From Persicimonas caeni (lineage in GTDB: Bacteria; Myxococcota_A; Bradymonadia; Bradymonadales; Bradymonadaceae): 64,000 nt of DNA. The notes under the pieces are model-generated. The model was not told the origin of the DNA and searched no databases. It worked only from the letters and a program-made list of their open reading frames with translations. The position numbers and the translations under genes are program-made. Positions 52,364 through 62,350 of the stretch are shown in pieces. The stretch is from positions 1,267,001-1,331,000 of the forward strand of contig NZ_CP041186.1 in NCBI RefSeq assembly GCF_006517175.1, in the 5' to 3' direction. The number at the start of each line of letters is the position of its first letter. Position 1 is the first letter of the stretch.

Positions 52364-53248
52364 TTACTGCGTGATGCAGACACCAACCTCAGCACCTTGC
52401 AGCTGCGCGCAGCTTTCCCCGTCGGCGCAGCGGTTGTCCGTCGCGGTGGGATCACAGGCGTTCTGGCAGGTGGCTTGGCCGCCCTGCGAGGTCGACACGC
52501 AAAGCTGCAGATCGTTGCAGTCGGTCGGGCTCGAGCAGGCGTCACCAGCCGAAGCGCTGGCGTTGAATGCCGCGCAAATGAATCCGCCGCCCTGGGTCTG
52601 GTAGCAGTTCTCACCATCACCACAAGTATCTTCCGGCGGGAACTGCTCGCAATCGGAAGGCGTCTCGATGCACACACCATAGTCGAGGTTCTGGTCCTGT
52701 GCCGCACAGCTGAAGCCGTCAGGGCAAGCTGCGGCGCCCTGGCTGGGCTGGCAGATCTCGAGGCACTGGCTGGCGCCTTCGACAGTGAAGCAGCCGAAGC
52801 CAGCTTCACAGCCAGCCTGCTCACCGCAGGTGTCGCCCTGCACGCCGGTGCCGGCAGGCAGGCACTGCGACTGGAGGGGATCGTTCTGGGAGGCGCGGCC
52901 AGCCACACAGGCTTCGCCGTCGGCGCATCCGGTCTGGCAGATCGGGTCGCACGGGCCGATGTCTTGGCCCAGACCTTCGCAGGTACCGCCGGTATCCTCG
53001 TCGGTGCCGGTGTCTTCGTCGGTGCCGGTATCCTCGTCGGTGCCGGTATCCTCGTCGGTGCCGGTATCCTCGTCGGTGCCGGTATCCTCGTCGGTGCCGA
53101 CGTCAGCTCCGTTGTTGGTGTTGTTCGAATTGTTGCCGCCGTTGTCGTCGTCGTCGCCACAAGCCACGGCGAAGACGAACAGCAGGCAGCACAGCACCGC
53201 CATCAGACGGCTGCGGCCAGTTGCATTGATCATGGTCGAGAGCTTCAT
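52364..53248 (-). CDS. Cys-rich lipoprotein with T-D-E-D-T-G repeat linker
   Basis: 294 residues from ATG 53248. Lipobox F-A-V-A-C. The mature N-terminus is Asn/Asp-rich, then six perfect six-residue units (G-T-D-E-D-T) encoded by an 18-bp tandem repeat. Residues about 90-290 have about 24 Cys in C-x(4-7)-C spacing, as in the larger neighbours. Lies last in a run of four such genes on this strand. Surface role likely; ligand unknown. Confidence 0.82.
   Translation of the reverse strand: MKLSTMINATGRSRLMAVLCCLLFVFAVACGDDDDNGGNNSNNTNNGADVGTDEDTGTDEDTGTDEDTGTDEDTGTDEDTGTDEDTGGTCEGLGQDIGPCDPICQTGCADGEACVAGRASQNDPLQSQCLPAGTGVQGDTCGEQAGCEAGFGCFTVEGASQCLEICQPSQGAAACPDGFSCAAQDQNLDYGVCIETPSDCEQFPPEDTCGDGENCYQTQGGGFICAAFNASASAGDACSSPTDCNDLQLCVSTSQGGQATCQNACDPTATDNRCADGESCAQLQGAEVGVCITQ
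52991..53098. repeat. 18-bp tandem repeat, six units, inside a lipoprotein gene
   Basis: Six copies of an 18-bp unit (GGTATCCTCGTCGGTGCC form), five nearly identical; unit length is a multiple of three, so copy number can change without frameshift. Confidence 0.85.
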
Positions 53249-53305
53249 TTCGTCACACTCCATTGTTGGGAAATAGCCAAACAGCTACTAGTTACTCACT
53301 CAGAT

Positions 53306-54556
53306 TTATTCGCAAAGACCGTTCACGCAGGTCCAATTGCAGTTGGTCGCGTTGCCGTTGCAGCAGTCCTGAACCTCGTTTCCGGCGGTGCAGGTGCTGC
53401 GGCAGAAGCCGCCCGTGCACGTCGAACCGGTACCACAGTCGGCGTTGGAGGTGCAGTTGGGCAGGCAAAGGCCCCAGGCGCGCTCGCCGGCGACCACGTA
53501 GTTGTTGCAACCGACAGTGGTCGAGGCGTCGCCCATGCCCATGCAGTCGCCCATGCCGGCGCGGCAGTACGCCACGCAATAGTTGGCCGTGCTGAACTGC
53601 AGGCAAAGCACGCCGTTGTCGCACATGGCCCCGGAGGTCGAGCACTGTTGGAAAGGCTGGGTGCCGGTCATGTCGACTTCCGGATCACAGACGCCTTCGC
53701 GGGTGGTGTAAAGGTCACACAGTTGACCGGAAGGGCATCCCGAGGTGGTCGTCCAGGGGTCGCACATCGTGCGGCAGACGCCCTGGCCGCTTCCGGCGGG
53801 CTCTTGGCGGCAGATCAGGCCGGGGGCGCAGGTGTTGGCGACATTCGGGTCGCACGACTGGCCTTCCAGGGTCGAGCCGCTCGACAGGCAGATGCCAAAC
53901 GAGTTGTCGAAGTTGAGGCAGCTTCCGCTGGAGCACTCGCTGTCGGTCTGGCACTGCGAGGCGACGCAAGCCGGCGCCGACTGGGTGTCGGAGCCGATGT
54001 CCCAGCAGTATTCGCCGACCGCGCACCCGTTGGCCGAGAACGCTTCGCTGCACTTGGGCAGGCACTCGCCGCCGCCGTTGCCGTCGCCGGCGCACCAGAA
54101 GCTTCCCTGGTCGACGACATTGGGATCGCAGGACTCGCCTTTCTGCGTGCAGCTACCACCACCGCTGCCGTCGGGCACGCACGTGCCGTTCTGGCAAACC
54201 TCGCCGGTGCCACATGCGGGCACGCAGCTCAGCGGGTCGGTGTCTTGGCCCCCGCTCGTATCCTCCGGAACGCCGGTGTCCTCGGGGACGCCGGTATCTT
54301 CGCCACCGGAATCTTCACCGCCGCCGGTATCTTCGGTCACACCGGTGTCGGGCGTGTTCGAGTTGTTGTCGTTGTTGCTGTTGCGAATCTCTTCTTCGCA
54401 CACACCCAACTCGGTATTGCAACGCTCGCCGAAAGCGCATCCGAAATCATCGACACACTCCGGCTCCGCCTCGCTCGACGCGCAGCCCGTCTGGCTGAGT
54501 CCGATCACGAGGACAAGCCCCAACACCAACCACCAAAATTTGCTTTCGCGACTCAT
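53306..54556 (-). CDS. Cys-rich lipoprotein with Asp/Thr/Gly linker
   Basis: 416 residues from ATG 54556. Lipobox S-Q-T-G-C. A short Cys-containing N-terminal segment, a linker of E-D-T-G-V-P type repeats (about 75-110), then about 280 residues with more than 30 Cys arranged in repeated units of the form C-D-P-x-V with C-x-x-G-x-x-C. Same architecture as 52364 and 54707. No enzymatic motif seen. Confidence 0.82.
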   Translation of the reverse strand: MSRESKFWWLVLGLVLVIGLSQTGCASSEAEPECVDDFGCAFGERCNTELGVCEEEIRNSNNDNNSNTPDTGVTEDTGGGEDSGGEDTGVPEDTGVPEDTSGGQDTDPLSCVPACGTGEVCQNGTCVPDGSGGGSCTQKGESCDPNVVDQGSFWCAGDGNGGGECLPKCSEAFSANGCAVGEYCWDIGSDTQSAPACVASQCQTDSECSSGSCLNFDNSFGICLSSGSTLEGQSCDPNVANTCAPGLICRQEPAGSGQGVCRTMCDPWTTTSGCPSGQLCDLYTTREGVCDPEVDMTGTQPFQQCSTSGAMCDNGVLCLQFSTANYCVAYCRAGMGDCMGMGDASTTVGCNNYVVAGERAWGLCLPNCTSNADCGTGSTCTGGFCRSTCTAGNEVQDCCNGNATNCNWTCVNGLCE

Positions 54557-54706
54557 TGCCTCGTCCTCTCGGATGCTTGAGGGTTTCATCTGTATTCTCA
54601 GGGCGCGCATCATCAACAGTTTGACGCAGAGTGTCAAATGCCGGGGCGCACTACTGTTACTTACCTGTTACTGGAACGTAATGCAAAAAGTGCGCCGTTA
54701 AGATCC

Positions 54707-57514
54707 TCACGGCGCCCCACACACACCGATATCGGCGACAAACGGCTCACACACCAAACCCGGCGGACACGTGCTCTGCGCGTATGCCCCTTGGGCGTCG
54801 GCCCCTTCGTAGTCACAGAAGCGCAGGCAGTCCTGCCCGCCTTGGTAAATCACGCAGATGGAATCCTCGCCGCACGCCAGCCCAGGATTGTCGCAGGGCT
54901 GGTTGGGCGCGACCCAGGTGTCGATGGGCGCGCAGTGGCCCACCTCTGCGCTCCACGGATAATTGGGCAGGCAAGTTTCACCGGAGGCGCAGGTGATCTC
55001 GGAGCTGTCGGCATCGAACGGATCACATTGGGGTGTGCATGTCGGCACGAGGCCCGAGGCGCCGAAATACTGAGGGAGCAGCGTCGAGACGAGATCGGTC
55101 TGCTCCGAGCGCGGGTAGATGCACTCGGTGCCGGCCACGCAGTCGCGCCCGCCGCATGTCTCGCCGGCGGCGACGGGACCCGACGCCGAGCAAAACGGCT
55201 GCTCGTCTTGGACCACAGGCGCTGTTTGGCCGGAGGCGTCTTCGCGAAGCGATGCGGTCGGTTTGCAGCTCTTCAGGCCAGCCGGACAACGGTCGTCGGC
55301 GTAATCGGCGCCGGCGTCGCACGACCAGCCGCACTGACCGATATCGTACGAACCGTCGTAGGCCACCGGCTTACAGCTCTGGCCCTCCTCGCAGCCGAGC
55401 GCGCTTGTGCCGCTGCCGTCAACCTCACAAAGTGGCGTGCAGCGGCCGAGAAGCCCGTCGTCGCTCGGCTCGACGCCGGTGCCGTAGGGCATGCAGAACA
55501 GCCCCTCCTGGCACTGGCCGTTGGGACGTTGAGGGTCACATGAGGTGCCCGAGCCCCCGTCGCCCACCGGCGCACACAGCGTGAGCCACTCGGCACGAGC
55601 CGGGTATTGAGTCGGCGTACAACCCATCGCGTCGCCTTCGCACGCGCCGGTGCCGAAATCGGACGCCCCGCCCGAGCAGACCTGTTGGCAGAAGCCATAG
55701 GCGCCGTTGTCGAGCGCGGTGCATGAAAACTGCGTGCCGCGCGGAGCCGCGTCGGGCGCGTCGCCCAACTCCAGAACCGTGGGCTGGCTCGCATCATAGA
55801 AATCGTCGGGATCGAGCGTGCCGCGCAGCACGGCCGTGCTGTCGGCCGACGCCGTGATAGTCGCGTTGACGAGTGCTGCGCTGGTGTCGGTGCGATCAGC
55901 GCCGCTCGCAAAGACGAGCACGCGCAACTCTTCGGCGGGCACGCTCACAAGCGCCCCGCCCTGGCCGAACGCGAGATCTTCGGCGAGCACGATTTGATTG
56001 GAGAGCTCGGCGGCGTCGTCGGCCGCGTCTACGACGACTACGTCGACGGCGTCGGTGTCAGACAACAGGTGAACCACCCGAAGCTCGGTTTGCGAGGTTC
56101 TGACATCGGCACCGTGCGCCTCGATCACCACCGACTGCGCATCATCTGAGCTCGTCGGCGCCGGCGGCGCGATATAGATCTCTTCGCCGACACCCGAGGC
56201 GAGGTCGACGGTCACGTCCACCAACGGTCGGTCGGTGCGCGGAGCGCCGGCAGGCACGGCGGTCAGCCGGTAGCGCCCCGGCTCCATCTCGAGCCAGCTC
56301 GCGCTCGACGGCGCGGGGTGTACGCCGCCGAAATCCAAACCTTCGACGAGCACATCGTCCTCGCCGGCGACATACACGTCGACGGGCCCGGCGAGCTCGC
56401 TGAGGTGTACCAGGCGAACCGAGGCGAGCGCGGCGGGCGGCTGCGGACAGGTTGCGTCGCGCGCGGCTTGCGCGCTGTCGCTGACGGTGCCGTCTGCGCC
56501 GGGAGGCGCCGCGGTCAAGTCGCAGATCGGGTGGCAACGCGCCTCGGTCTGGCCGCCCGGCGTGTCGTACTCGACGCACAGGGTGCCCATTTCGCACTCA
56601 TTCTCACCGGGGACGCATTGCGAAAAGGCCGGCTTGGTGCCGGTGGGCACGCAGTGTCCCTCGTCGGGGCCGACGGGCTGGCACATTTTGCCCGGCCCGC
56701 AGGCGCCCTCTTCGAAGGGCGTACAGGTGTTCGCGCAAAAGCCCACCCCCGTGCCCAGGTTGGTCGCCGCCGACAGCGTGCAGGTGTCCTCCCCATCGCA
56801 ATCTTCATCGGACTCGCAGGGAGTGCGGCACGTGCCCGACACACAGCCGAGCCCGGCGGCGCAGGTGGCCGTGAATTCCTGCTGCTGCAATGCCGTGTTG
56901 ATGTCGACGCACGCCTCGCCGAGTTGCCGTTGACCGGCGGGGAAACAGTAGTTCGACTGGTTTTCGAATTCGTAGCACTTGGCGCCGTCGGCGAAATTCG
57001 GATGATCGGCGTATTTTTGCGCGCAGGCTTGTTGGCCGCTCAAAAAGCCTGTGCACTCGGAGGGCTGGCACGCCGTGTAGCGGCAGGTCCCCTGGATGCA
57101 TAACATGTCTTCGCGGCAGTCGGACGCGCTCTGACACGGGGTGTCGAAGTTCGAACTGAGCACGAAGCACGACGAGCCGGCCGGGCATGTAGCGTCCGGA
57201 CTGCACATCTGCGAGCACATCGCCTCGCGCACGCCTTGGCCGTCCCAGTCGATGCACAAAAAGCCATCACTGCTCTGGGCGCGCGGGTTACACTCCTCGC
57301 CGGCCTGGTTGCACTGCAGCTCGATCGAGACGCACTGGCCGTTGGCGCAGTACTCACCCGCCCCGCATCCACCGACACATCCGGCTTCGCAGTTCGGGTC
57401 ACCGGGCGCGCAGTAGGTCACCGGCTGGCCGCAACCGGCGGCGATCCAGGAGACAACAAAGGCCATCAGCAGTCCGGCGAGCAGCCGAGCAGTGGTGCGA
57501 AGTGTATGGTTCAT
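54707..57514 (-). CDS. Cys-rich lipoprotein with two DUF4397 domains (paralogue of 57694)
   Basis: 935 residues from ATG 57514. Lipobox I-A-A-G-C. Cys-rich block (about 25-350), then two tandem DUF4397 beta domains (about 365-470 and 478-575) recognised by R-L-V-H-L-S with V-D-V-Y-V-A and by R-V-V-H-L-L with V-D-V-V-V-V, then a second Cys-rich block (about 590-935). DUF4397 occurs in surface proteins and has no settled function. The domain order is identical to that of the gene upstream at 57694, so this is an ancient tandem duplication. Confidence 0.86.
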   Translation of the reverse strand: MNHTLRTTARLLAGLLMAFVVSWIAAGCGQPVTYCAPGDPNCEAGCVGGCGAGEYCANGQCVSIELQCNQAGEECNPRAQSSDGFLCIDWDGQGVREAMCSQMCSPDATCPAGSSCFVLSSNFDTPCQSASDCREDMLCIQGTCRYTACQPSECTGFLSGQQACAQKYADHPNFADGAKCYEFENQSNYCFPAGQRQLGEACVDINTALQQQEFTATCAAGLGCVSGTCRTPCESDEDCDGEDTCTLSAATNLGTGVGFCANTCTPFEEGACGPGKMCQPVGPDEGHCVPTGTKPAFSQCVPGENECEMGTLCVEYDTPGGQTEARCHPICDLTAAPPGADGTVSDSAQAARDATCPQPPAALASVRLVHLSELAGPVDVYVAGEDDVLVEGLDFGGVHPAPSSASWLEMEPGRYRLTAVPAGAPRTDRPLVDVTVDLASGVGEEIYIAPPAPTSSDDAQSVVIEAHGADVRTSQTELRVVHLLSDTDAVDVVVVDAADDAAELSNQIVLAEDLAFGQGGALVSVPAEELRVLVFASGADRTDTSAALVNATITASADSTAVLRGTLDPDDFYDASQPTVLELGDAPDAAPRGTQFSCTALDNGAYGFCQQVCSGGASDFGTGACEGDAMGCTPTQYPARAEWLTLCAPVGDGGSGTSCDPQRPNGQCQEGLFCMPYGTGVEPSDDGLLGRCTPLCEVDGSGTSALGCEEGQSCKPVAYDGSYDIGQCGWSCDAGADYADDRCPAGLKSCKPTASLREDASGQTAPVVQDEQPFCSASGPVAAGETCGGRDCVAGTECIYPRSEQTDLVSTLLPQYFGASGLVPTCTPQCDPFDADSSEITCASGETCLPNYPWSAEVGHCAPIDTWVAPNQPCDNPGLACGEDSICVIYQGGQDCLRFCDYEGADAQGAYAQSTCPPGLVCEPFVADIGVCGAP

Positions 57515-57607
57515 CGACGAGTCTTGGGGCTTGAGGCTCGAGTCTTGGGTTCTGCGTCCGGGCACTGAGCATATCGTAGAATGGCAGGCATCGGGTTTCA
57601 AAGCGAA

Positions 57608-57645
57608 CAAAAAACGCCCCGCAGCCATAGAGACTGCGGGGCGTT
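57608..57645 (-). terminator. Rho-independent terminator of the 57694 gene
   Basis: Perfect 12-bp stem AACGCCCCGCAG with CTGCGGGGCGTT, 9-nt loop, followed on the minus strand by a T-run. Confidence 0.92.
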
Positions 57646-57693
57646 TGTCGGTGCAGACTTTAGCGCAGAGGCCGAAGCCTCCGCGCTATCGCC

Positions 57694-60612
57694 TTAGTTT
57701 TCCGGCGGGAAGCAGGCGCCGAGCTTGTCCTGCTCGGTGAAGAACGGCTGGCAGGTCAGGTCGCCGGTGCAGGTGCTTCCGTCGGTAACGTCGCAGAACT
57801 GCACGCAGCGGGCCACGCCACCGGTAAAGGTGGTGCAAACCGAGCCGTCACCGCACATCATGCCGCTGAGCTCCCAAGGACACGGCTCGTTGGCGCCGAT
57901 GCTGGTCAGCTCGTCAGCCTCCGGCATGCAGAAGCCGACCTGCGCGCTCGCCTCGAGGGCGTTGATCATGCAGCCCTGGCCTTCGGGGCAGTCGTCCGCG
58001 AAAAGCTCACAGGTCTGACGGCAGGTTCCACCGTCGACGTTGCCGAGGCCACCAACCGGACCGTAGAGGGTCTCGAGGATGGTGCCTTCCTGCGGAATCT
58101 CCGAGCACTGCAACATGGAGGCGTCGCGTCGGCAGACCGCGCCCGGGGCGCAGTTTTCGACGGTGACGTCACCGCAGTCGGCGCCGAGGGCCAGATCGCC
58201 CGAGGCGCTGCAGTAGGCTGTCAGGTTGTTGCCCTGATCGTCGATGTCATACGGCAGGCAGTTCTGCAGACCGTCCGGGCAGCTCGAGTCGGAAGGATCC
58301 GACGGGAAGCCGCTCGGGTCACACTCGATGCCGCACTCGCCGAGGTTGCGCTCTTCGCCAGAGATGGCCTGGCAGCTCTCGGTGCTCGGGCAGCCCAACT
58401 CGGGGTTGGTCTGCTCGCCAGGCTGGCAGTAGTTGGCGCACACGCCGGTGCCGTCGCCGAAGGCGCGGCAGAACAGGCCGTCGCCACACGCACCGCGGCG
58501 GCTCGGGTCGCACGACTCGCCGGCTTGCGCGCCGGTCGAGGCCCAGCAGACGTCGGCGTCGCCGCCGAACGGAGTGCAGGCGTCAGCCGTGTTCGAGCAC
58601 TGACCCTGGGCGTAACCTTCCGAGCCGTCTTCGCAGCGCTGGAAGCAAATACCCACGTCGTCGCCGCTGTTGTAGCAGAAGCCACCGGTCATGGTGACTG
58701 CGGCCTCGGTGTACTCGACAAACGCGGCACTGACTGCGTTGGCGCCCCAGGCGTAGGCGGTGACGGTGGTGTCGGCGGCGACGGTGACATCGAGGGTCAC
58801 CAGCGGGCTGGCGGTGTCGACCGCAGCACCGGCCTGGAAGACCACGGCGTCGTAGTCTCCGGCGGGAATGCTGGTGAACGCCGTGACGTCGCCGAAGGCC
58901 AGGTCATCGGCCACCGGGGTGTCGCCCGTGGTGACCGTGGCGCCATCAGCGACCACATAGACGTCGACGTTGCCGACTGCGGTGGCCGTGTGGGCGATGC
59001 GCACTTTGGCTTCGCCAGTGGCCGGATCGGCCACGTCGCGCGGCACGTCGACAGCAATGATCTCCACGGCGGAGTCGTTGTTGACGATCGCGTAGGTGTC
59101 CTGCTCGTTGACCTTGGTGCGCGTCTGGAGGCTGGCCACGGGGTTGCTGTTGTCGGCAGCGTCAAAGGCGACCACGTCGATGGTCACGTCGCCGAGCGGA
59201 AGCTCGACGAAGTCACGGGTGATGACCGTGGTGGCACCGGCCGAGGTGGCGCGGTTGTCGATCACGAGGGCGTCGTTGACGTAGATGTCGACGTCGCCGG
59301 CGCCCTGAGCGAGGTGGATGAAGCGGCCAAAGGCGCTGGCATCACCGCCGGGGCAAGTCGCGTCGAGCTGCTCTTGCGAGGCGTCCTGATTCGAGGTGTC
59401 GCAAAGCGGCAGGCAGCGTCCTTCGCCAGCCTGACCGACAGGCGCTTCGCTGAGCGTGACACACTGGGTGCCCTCGGCGCACGGGCTCGGACGGTCGATC
59501 TGGCAGGTGCCGCCGTCACCGCAGGTGGCGCCGTTGGGGCAATCGGAGGAGTCGTTGCAGCGGATGTATCCGTCACAGGAGCCGTATGCCTCGGTCGGCT
59601 CTTCGACCGCGTCGGCGCACAGGCCGTCGTCGGCCGAAATGGTGTTGCAGATCTGACCTTCGCCACACTGGCCGCTGCTGAACGGGTCGCAGCCTTCGCC
59701 GCAAATGCCCAAATCGTCGAAGCCCTCGAAGAAGAGGCCTTCGCCGATGCAGCGCTGCTCGCCCGAGCAGTCGGTGTCCTCGTCACACAGGGGCACGCAG
59801 GTGCTGTCGAGGCCGCAGAGGAGGCCGGCGCCGCAGTCCTCGCTGACGCCCTCGCCGCACGCTTCGCCTTCGGCCAAGGTGCCGCCTTCCTGACAGATAT
59901 AGGCGCCGCCCTGAGCAGGGTAGCAGCCAAAGTCGTTGCTATCGGCCGTCTCGAAGGAGTCGCAGCTCGCCAGATCTTGGGGACCCTGACACTGCGAGGG
60001 GAAGCAGAAGTTCGGCAAGCTGAGCTGGTTGACACAGAACTGACCGCTGGGGCAGGTGCTGCGCTGGTCGGCGACGCAGACGTTGTCGCCGGTTCGGCCC
60101 GGTTCACAGGCGGCGTAGCACTTGGGACCGGTGCCCACATCGACACACTCCCAAGCTTCGTCGGTCTCGACCGACGGGTCGCAATCGAGCTCTCCACCGA
60201 CAGTCGCGTCCGCACACTGCAGCGGCGCAGGCGCCTCACAGGCACCGTCGACACAGATGTCGTCGCCGCTGCACTGGGTGTCGTCGTTGCAACCACAGGT
60301 GTTGTCGGCCAGGCAAATCAGATCGTCGGAGCATTGGTCGTCGGTGCGACAACCTTCGATGCACTCGTTGTTGACGCAAATCTCGTCGCCCGCGCAGTCC
60401 TCGGCCTCGGTGGCCTCGGTGCATGCGAAAGCTTCACCGGTGCACTGGCCGTTGATGCAGCTCTGGCCCGGCTGGCAGTCGTCGGCCGTGGTGCACTCGG
60501 CCGGCTCGTTATTGGCGTCATTATTTTCAGCGGGATCATCACCGCAGGCTGCGGCTGTCAGGCTCATACACAAGAGCCCGTACATTAGAAAGCGTATCAA
60601 ACGATTCGACAT
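57694..60612 (-). CDS. Cys-rich lipoprotein with two DUF4397 domains (paralogue of 54707)
   Basis: 972 residues from ATG 60612 (GGAGGAGTGA upstream, a strong site). Lipobox T-A-A-A-C. The N-terminal 420 residues include C-x-x-D-D-Q-C-S-G-x-x-I-C units; two DUF4397 domains follow (about 430-530 and 536-640; F-I-H-L-A with V-D-I-Y-V and R-I-A-H-T with V-D-V-Y-V), then a Cys-rich tail. It has its own terminator, so this and the next gene are separately transcribed in spite of their relation. Confidence 0.87.
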   Translation of the reverse strand: MSNRLIRFLMYGLLCMSLTAAACGDDPAENNDANNEPAECTTADDCQPGQSCINGQCTGEAFACTEATEAEDCAGDEICVNNECIEGCRTDDQCSDDLICLADNTCGCNDDTQCSGDDICVDGACEAPAPLQCADATVGGELDCDPSVETDEAWECVDVGTGPKCYAACEPGRTGDNVCVADQRSTCPSGQFCVNQLSLPNFCFPSQCQGPQDLASCDSFETADSNDFGCYPAQGGAYICQEGGTLAEGEACGEGVSEDCGAGLLCGLDSTCVPLCDEDTDCSGEQRCIGEGLFFEGFDDLGICGEGCDPFSSGQCGEGQICNTISADDGLCADAVEEPTEAYGSCDGYIRCNDSSDCPNGATCGDGGTCQIDRPSPCAEGTQCVTLSEAPVGQAGEGRCLPLCDTSNQDASQEQLDATCPGGDASAFGRFIHLAQGAGDVDIYVNDALVIDNRATSAGATTVITRDFVELPLGDVTIDVVAFDAADNSNPVASLQTRTKVNEQDTYAIVNNDSAVEIIAVDVPRDVADPATGEAKVRIAHTATAVGNVDVYVVADGATVTTGDTPVADDLAFGDVTAFTSIPAGDYDAVVFQAGAAVDTASPLVTLDVTVAADTTVTAYAWGANAVSAAFVEYTEAAVTMTGGFCYNSGDDVGICFQRCEDGSEGYAQGQCSNTADACTPFGGDADVCWASTGAQAGESCDPSRRGACGDGLFCRAFGDGTGVCANYCQPGEQTNPELGCPSTESCQAISGEERNLGECGIECDPSGFPSDPSDSSCPDGLQNCLPYDIDDQGNNLTAYCSASGDLALGADCGDVTVENCAPGAVCRRDASMLQCSEIPQEGTILETLYGPVGGLGNVDGGTCRQTCELFADDCPEGQGCMINALEASAQVGFCMPEADELTSIGANEPCPWELSGMMCGDGSVCTTFTGGVARCVQFCDVTDGSTCTGDLTCQPFFTEQDKLGACFPPEN

Positions 60613-60727
60613 TCACTCCTCCGATCGGAATAGTCTTCGTCACTTCAATGACATTGGAAATTCACGGCAGTCCAACGGGGGACATTAGAAAAAGGCCCTG
60701 CGCATGTCAATTACACTGGCGTGAGGG

Positions 60728-61807
60728 CTATTTTGCTGGCTTGCCGATATGCGCGTAGCCCCGCAGAAGCTCTCGACCGGCCTCGTAGTCGGTCAGTTTG
60801 GCGACCTGCTGGACCAGCGCGTGCTCGATTTCGAGCCCCTTGCCACCAAATAGCTCCTCGCGCTCGGCGTAAGCGGCATCGAGTTGCGAGAGCACAAACT
60901 CGAGCCGGGCGACGTAGTAGCCCGAGGGGCGAAACGAAAACGCTTCGCCGTCCAGAAGCTCGACCGAGGTGCGCTCGGGGCGCTCGGGGGTGCTGTAGGC
61001 CCGGTGGTTGGCGAGGAGCACGCGCCAATACGTGCCCAAAAATTCGGCGAACAGTGGCGCGAGTGCGCCGACCTCGCGCGAAGGCGCCTCGTGCGCGCTG
61101 ACGCTTGGATGCGGCAGCTTCATTCGCTCCATGCACTCCAAATACTCGCCCACGTTGGGGTACATGCGCATCTTGTCGCGGCCGGTGGGGTCGCTCGCAT
61201 ACTGCGAAAGGGGCCCGAAAAAGGCGAAGTCGGCCATCGTCGGGTAGGCCTCGAAAAGGTATTGCGGAGGCGTTTCGAGCAGCGACTCCAACGCCTGCAG
61301 CAGACGATCTCGCGAGCGCTCCAAGGCAGCGCGGTTGACCTCGGCCGCCCCGCCCTTTTTTATGAGCGACTGAATACCGCTGGCGGCAATCCGGCCGACC
61401 GCGCTCGACACCAGCGGCAGCCCGCCGGTCAACTCCTTGCCGACGCCCTCTTCCATCGCTTCGACGTCTCGCTCGTGGGTCCACCGCGACGCCAGCATCC
61501 ACAGCGCGATCCATTCGTCGGCGAAGTCTTCGAGCAGCCAACAGATCGGCGCCAAGGCCGGGTCGCCGGGAAGCAGCGGCCGGTCGGTGCGCTCCTGGAC
61601 GAAGCGCGCAATTCGACTCGAGTCGTTGATCGCCCACTCGCCGCGGCGCAACACCGGGATCATCGTCTTGCCCGTGAGCCGCTTGATGGTGGCGAATCGC
61701 GACACGATGTTCTGGATTTTTACTTCGCACGGCAGCCCGGCGTAGCCGATCATGGCGCAACTCTTGGCACCGTAGGGGCTCATCGTGTTCAAATAGAGTC
61801 GGTACAT
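60728..61807 (-). CDS. Glutathione S-transferase-fold protein
   Basis: 359 residues from ATG 61807 (GAGGAG upstream). Residues 1-80 form a thioredoxin-like GST N-domain: L-Y-L-N-T-M-S-P-Y-G-A-K start, a T-M-I-P-V-L turn with the conserved cis-Pro, and N-D-S-S-R-I. The helical C-domain follows (about 95-220), with an additional 140-residue helical extension that is unusual. Substrate unknown; glutathione itself need not be used. Start overlaps the upstream 124-aa gene by 19 bp, so they are coupled. Confidence 0.78.
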   Translation of the reverse strand: MYRLYLNTMSPYGAKSCAMIGYAGLPCEVKIQNIVSRFATIKRLTGKTMIPVLRRGEWAINDSSRIARFVQERTDRPLLPGDPALAPICWLLEDFADEWIALWMLASRWTHERDVEAMEEGVGKELTGGLPLVSSAVGRIAASGIQSLIKKGGAAEVNRAALERSRDRLLQALESLLETPPQYLFEAYPTMADFAFFGPLSQYASDPTGRDKMRMYPNVGEYLECMERMKLPHPSVSAHEAPSREVGALAPLFAEFLGTYWRVLLANHRAYSTPERPERTSVELLDGEAFSFRPSGYYVARLEFVLSQLDAAYAEREELFGGKGLEIEHALVQQVAKLTDYEAGRELLRGYAHIGKPAK

Positions 61808-62163
61808 GGAGAAGAGCTCCTCTGGAGCAACATCAAGTCGTCGATGGTCAGGCCGTAGAGTTCGGCGGCGATGCGGTCGAACGCGCCGCGAATGGCTTCG
61901 CGCTCGGCCTCGTCGGACTGGTACGCGCTGGACTGGTATTGGCGCCACAAGACTTCGAGCTGGACCTCGAACTGACGCGATATCTCGGGCCAAGGAAGCG
62001 TCTCGGCCGTGACGCCCTCGCAGTCGAGCAAGGTCGAGACGACGCGCGAGGTCGACAGCGCCTCGATGACCGCCGCGCTTGTTAACTCGCGCTCGCGGGC
62101 ATCTGCGAGGGTTGTCACCGCAGCCCTTCTCGCGCTAGCGAGTATCTGGTCTTTGCTGTCCAT
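61789..62163 (-). CDS. Small helical protein, unknown function
   Basis: 124 residues from ATG 62163. Predicted mostly helical, acidic, with one Cys in the middle (L-L-D-C-E-G) and one near the end; no signal peptide. Overlaps the GST-fold gene by 19 bp, and would be translated together with it. I do not recognise a family. Confidence 0.65.
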   Translation of the reverse strand: MDSKDQILASARRAAVTTLADARERELTSAAVIEALSTSRVVSTLLDCEGVTAETLPWPEISRQFEVQLEVLWRQYQSSAYQSDEAEREAIRGAFDRIAAELYGLTIDDLMLLQRSSSPCTDSI

Positions 62164-62350
62164 AGAACTTCCTTAGATCATCACGCCCTGCTCGTCTATA
62201 ATCCCCCGGCGCGATTCTTCTCGCCCGCCTGCGGCGCGGCTGCTTGCTGCCCGCGGAGCACGCGCCGGTGCAGCCCCGTGGCCTCGGCCCGGGATCAGAT
62301 GCATCAACCAACAACGCCGCGCGGGACGACCCCAACGCTGTAGCCAATCT

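Noticed and set aside
58525-60588. 687-residue plus-strand frame within the DUF4397 lipoprotein gene
   Set aside because: Val/Ala/Gly-rich shadow with no known motif; the minus strand has signal peptide, ribosome binding site and terminator.
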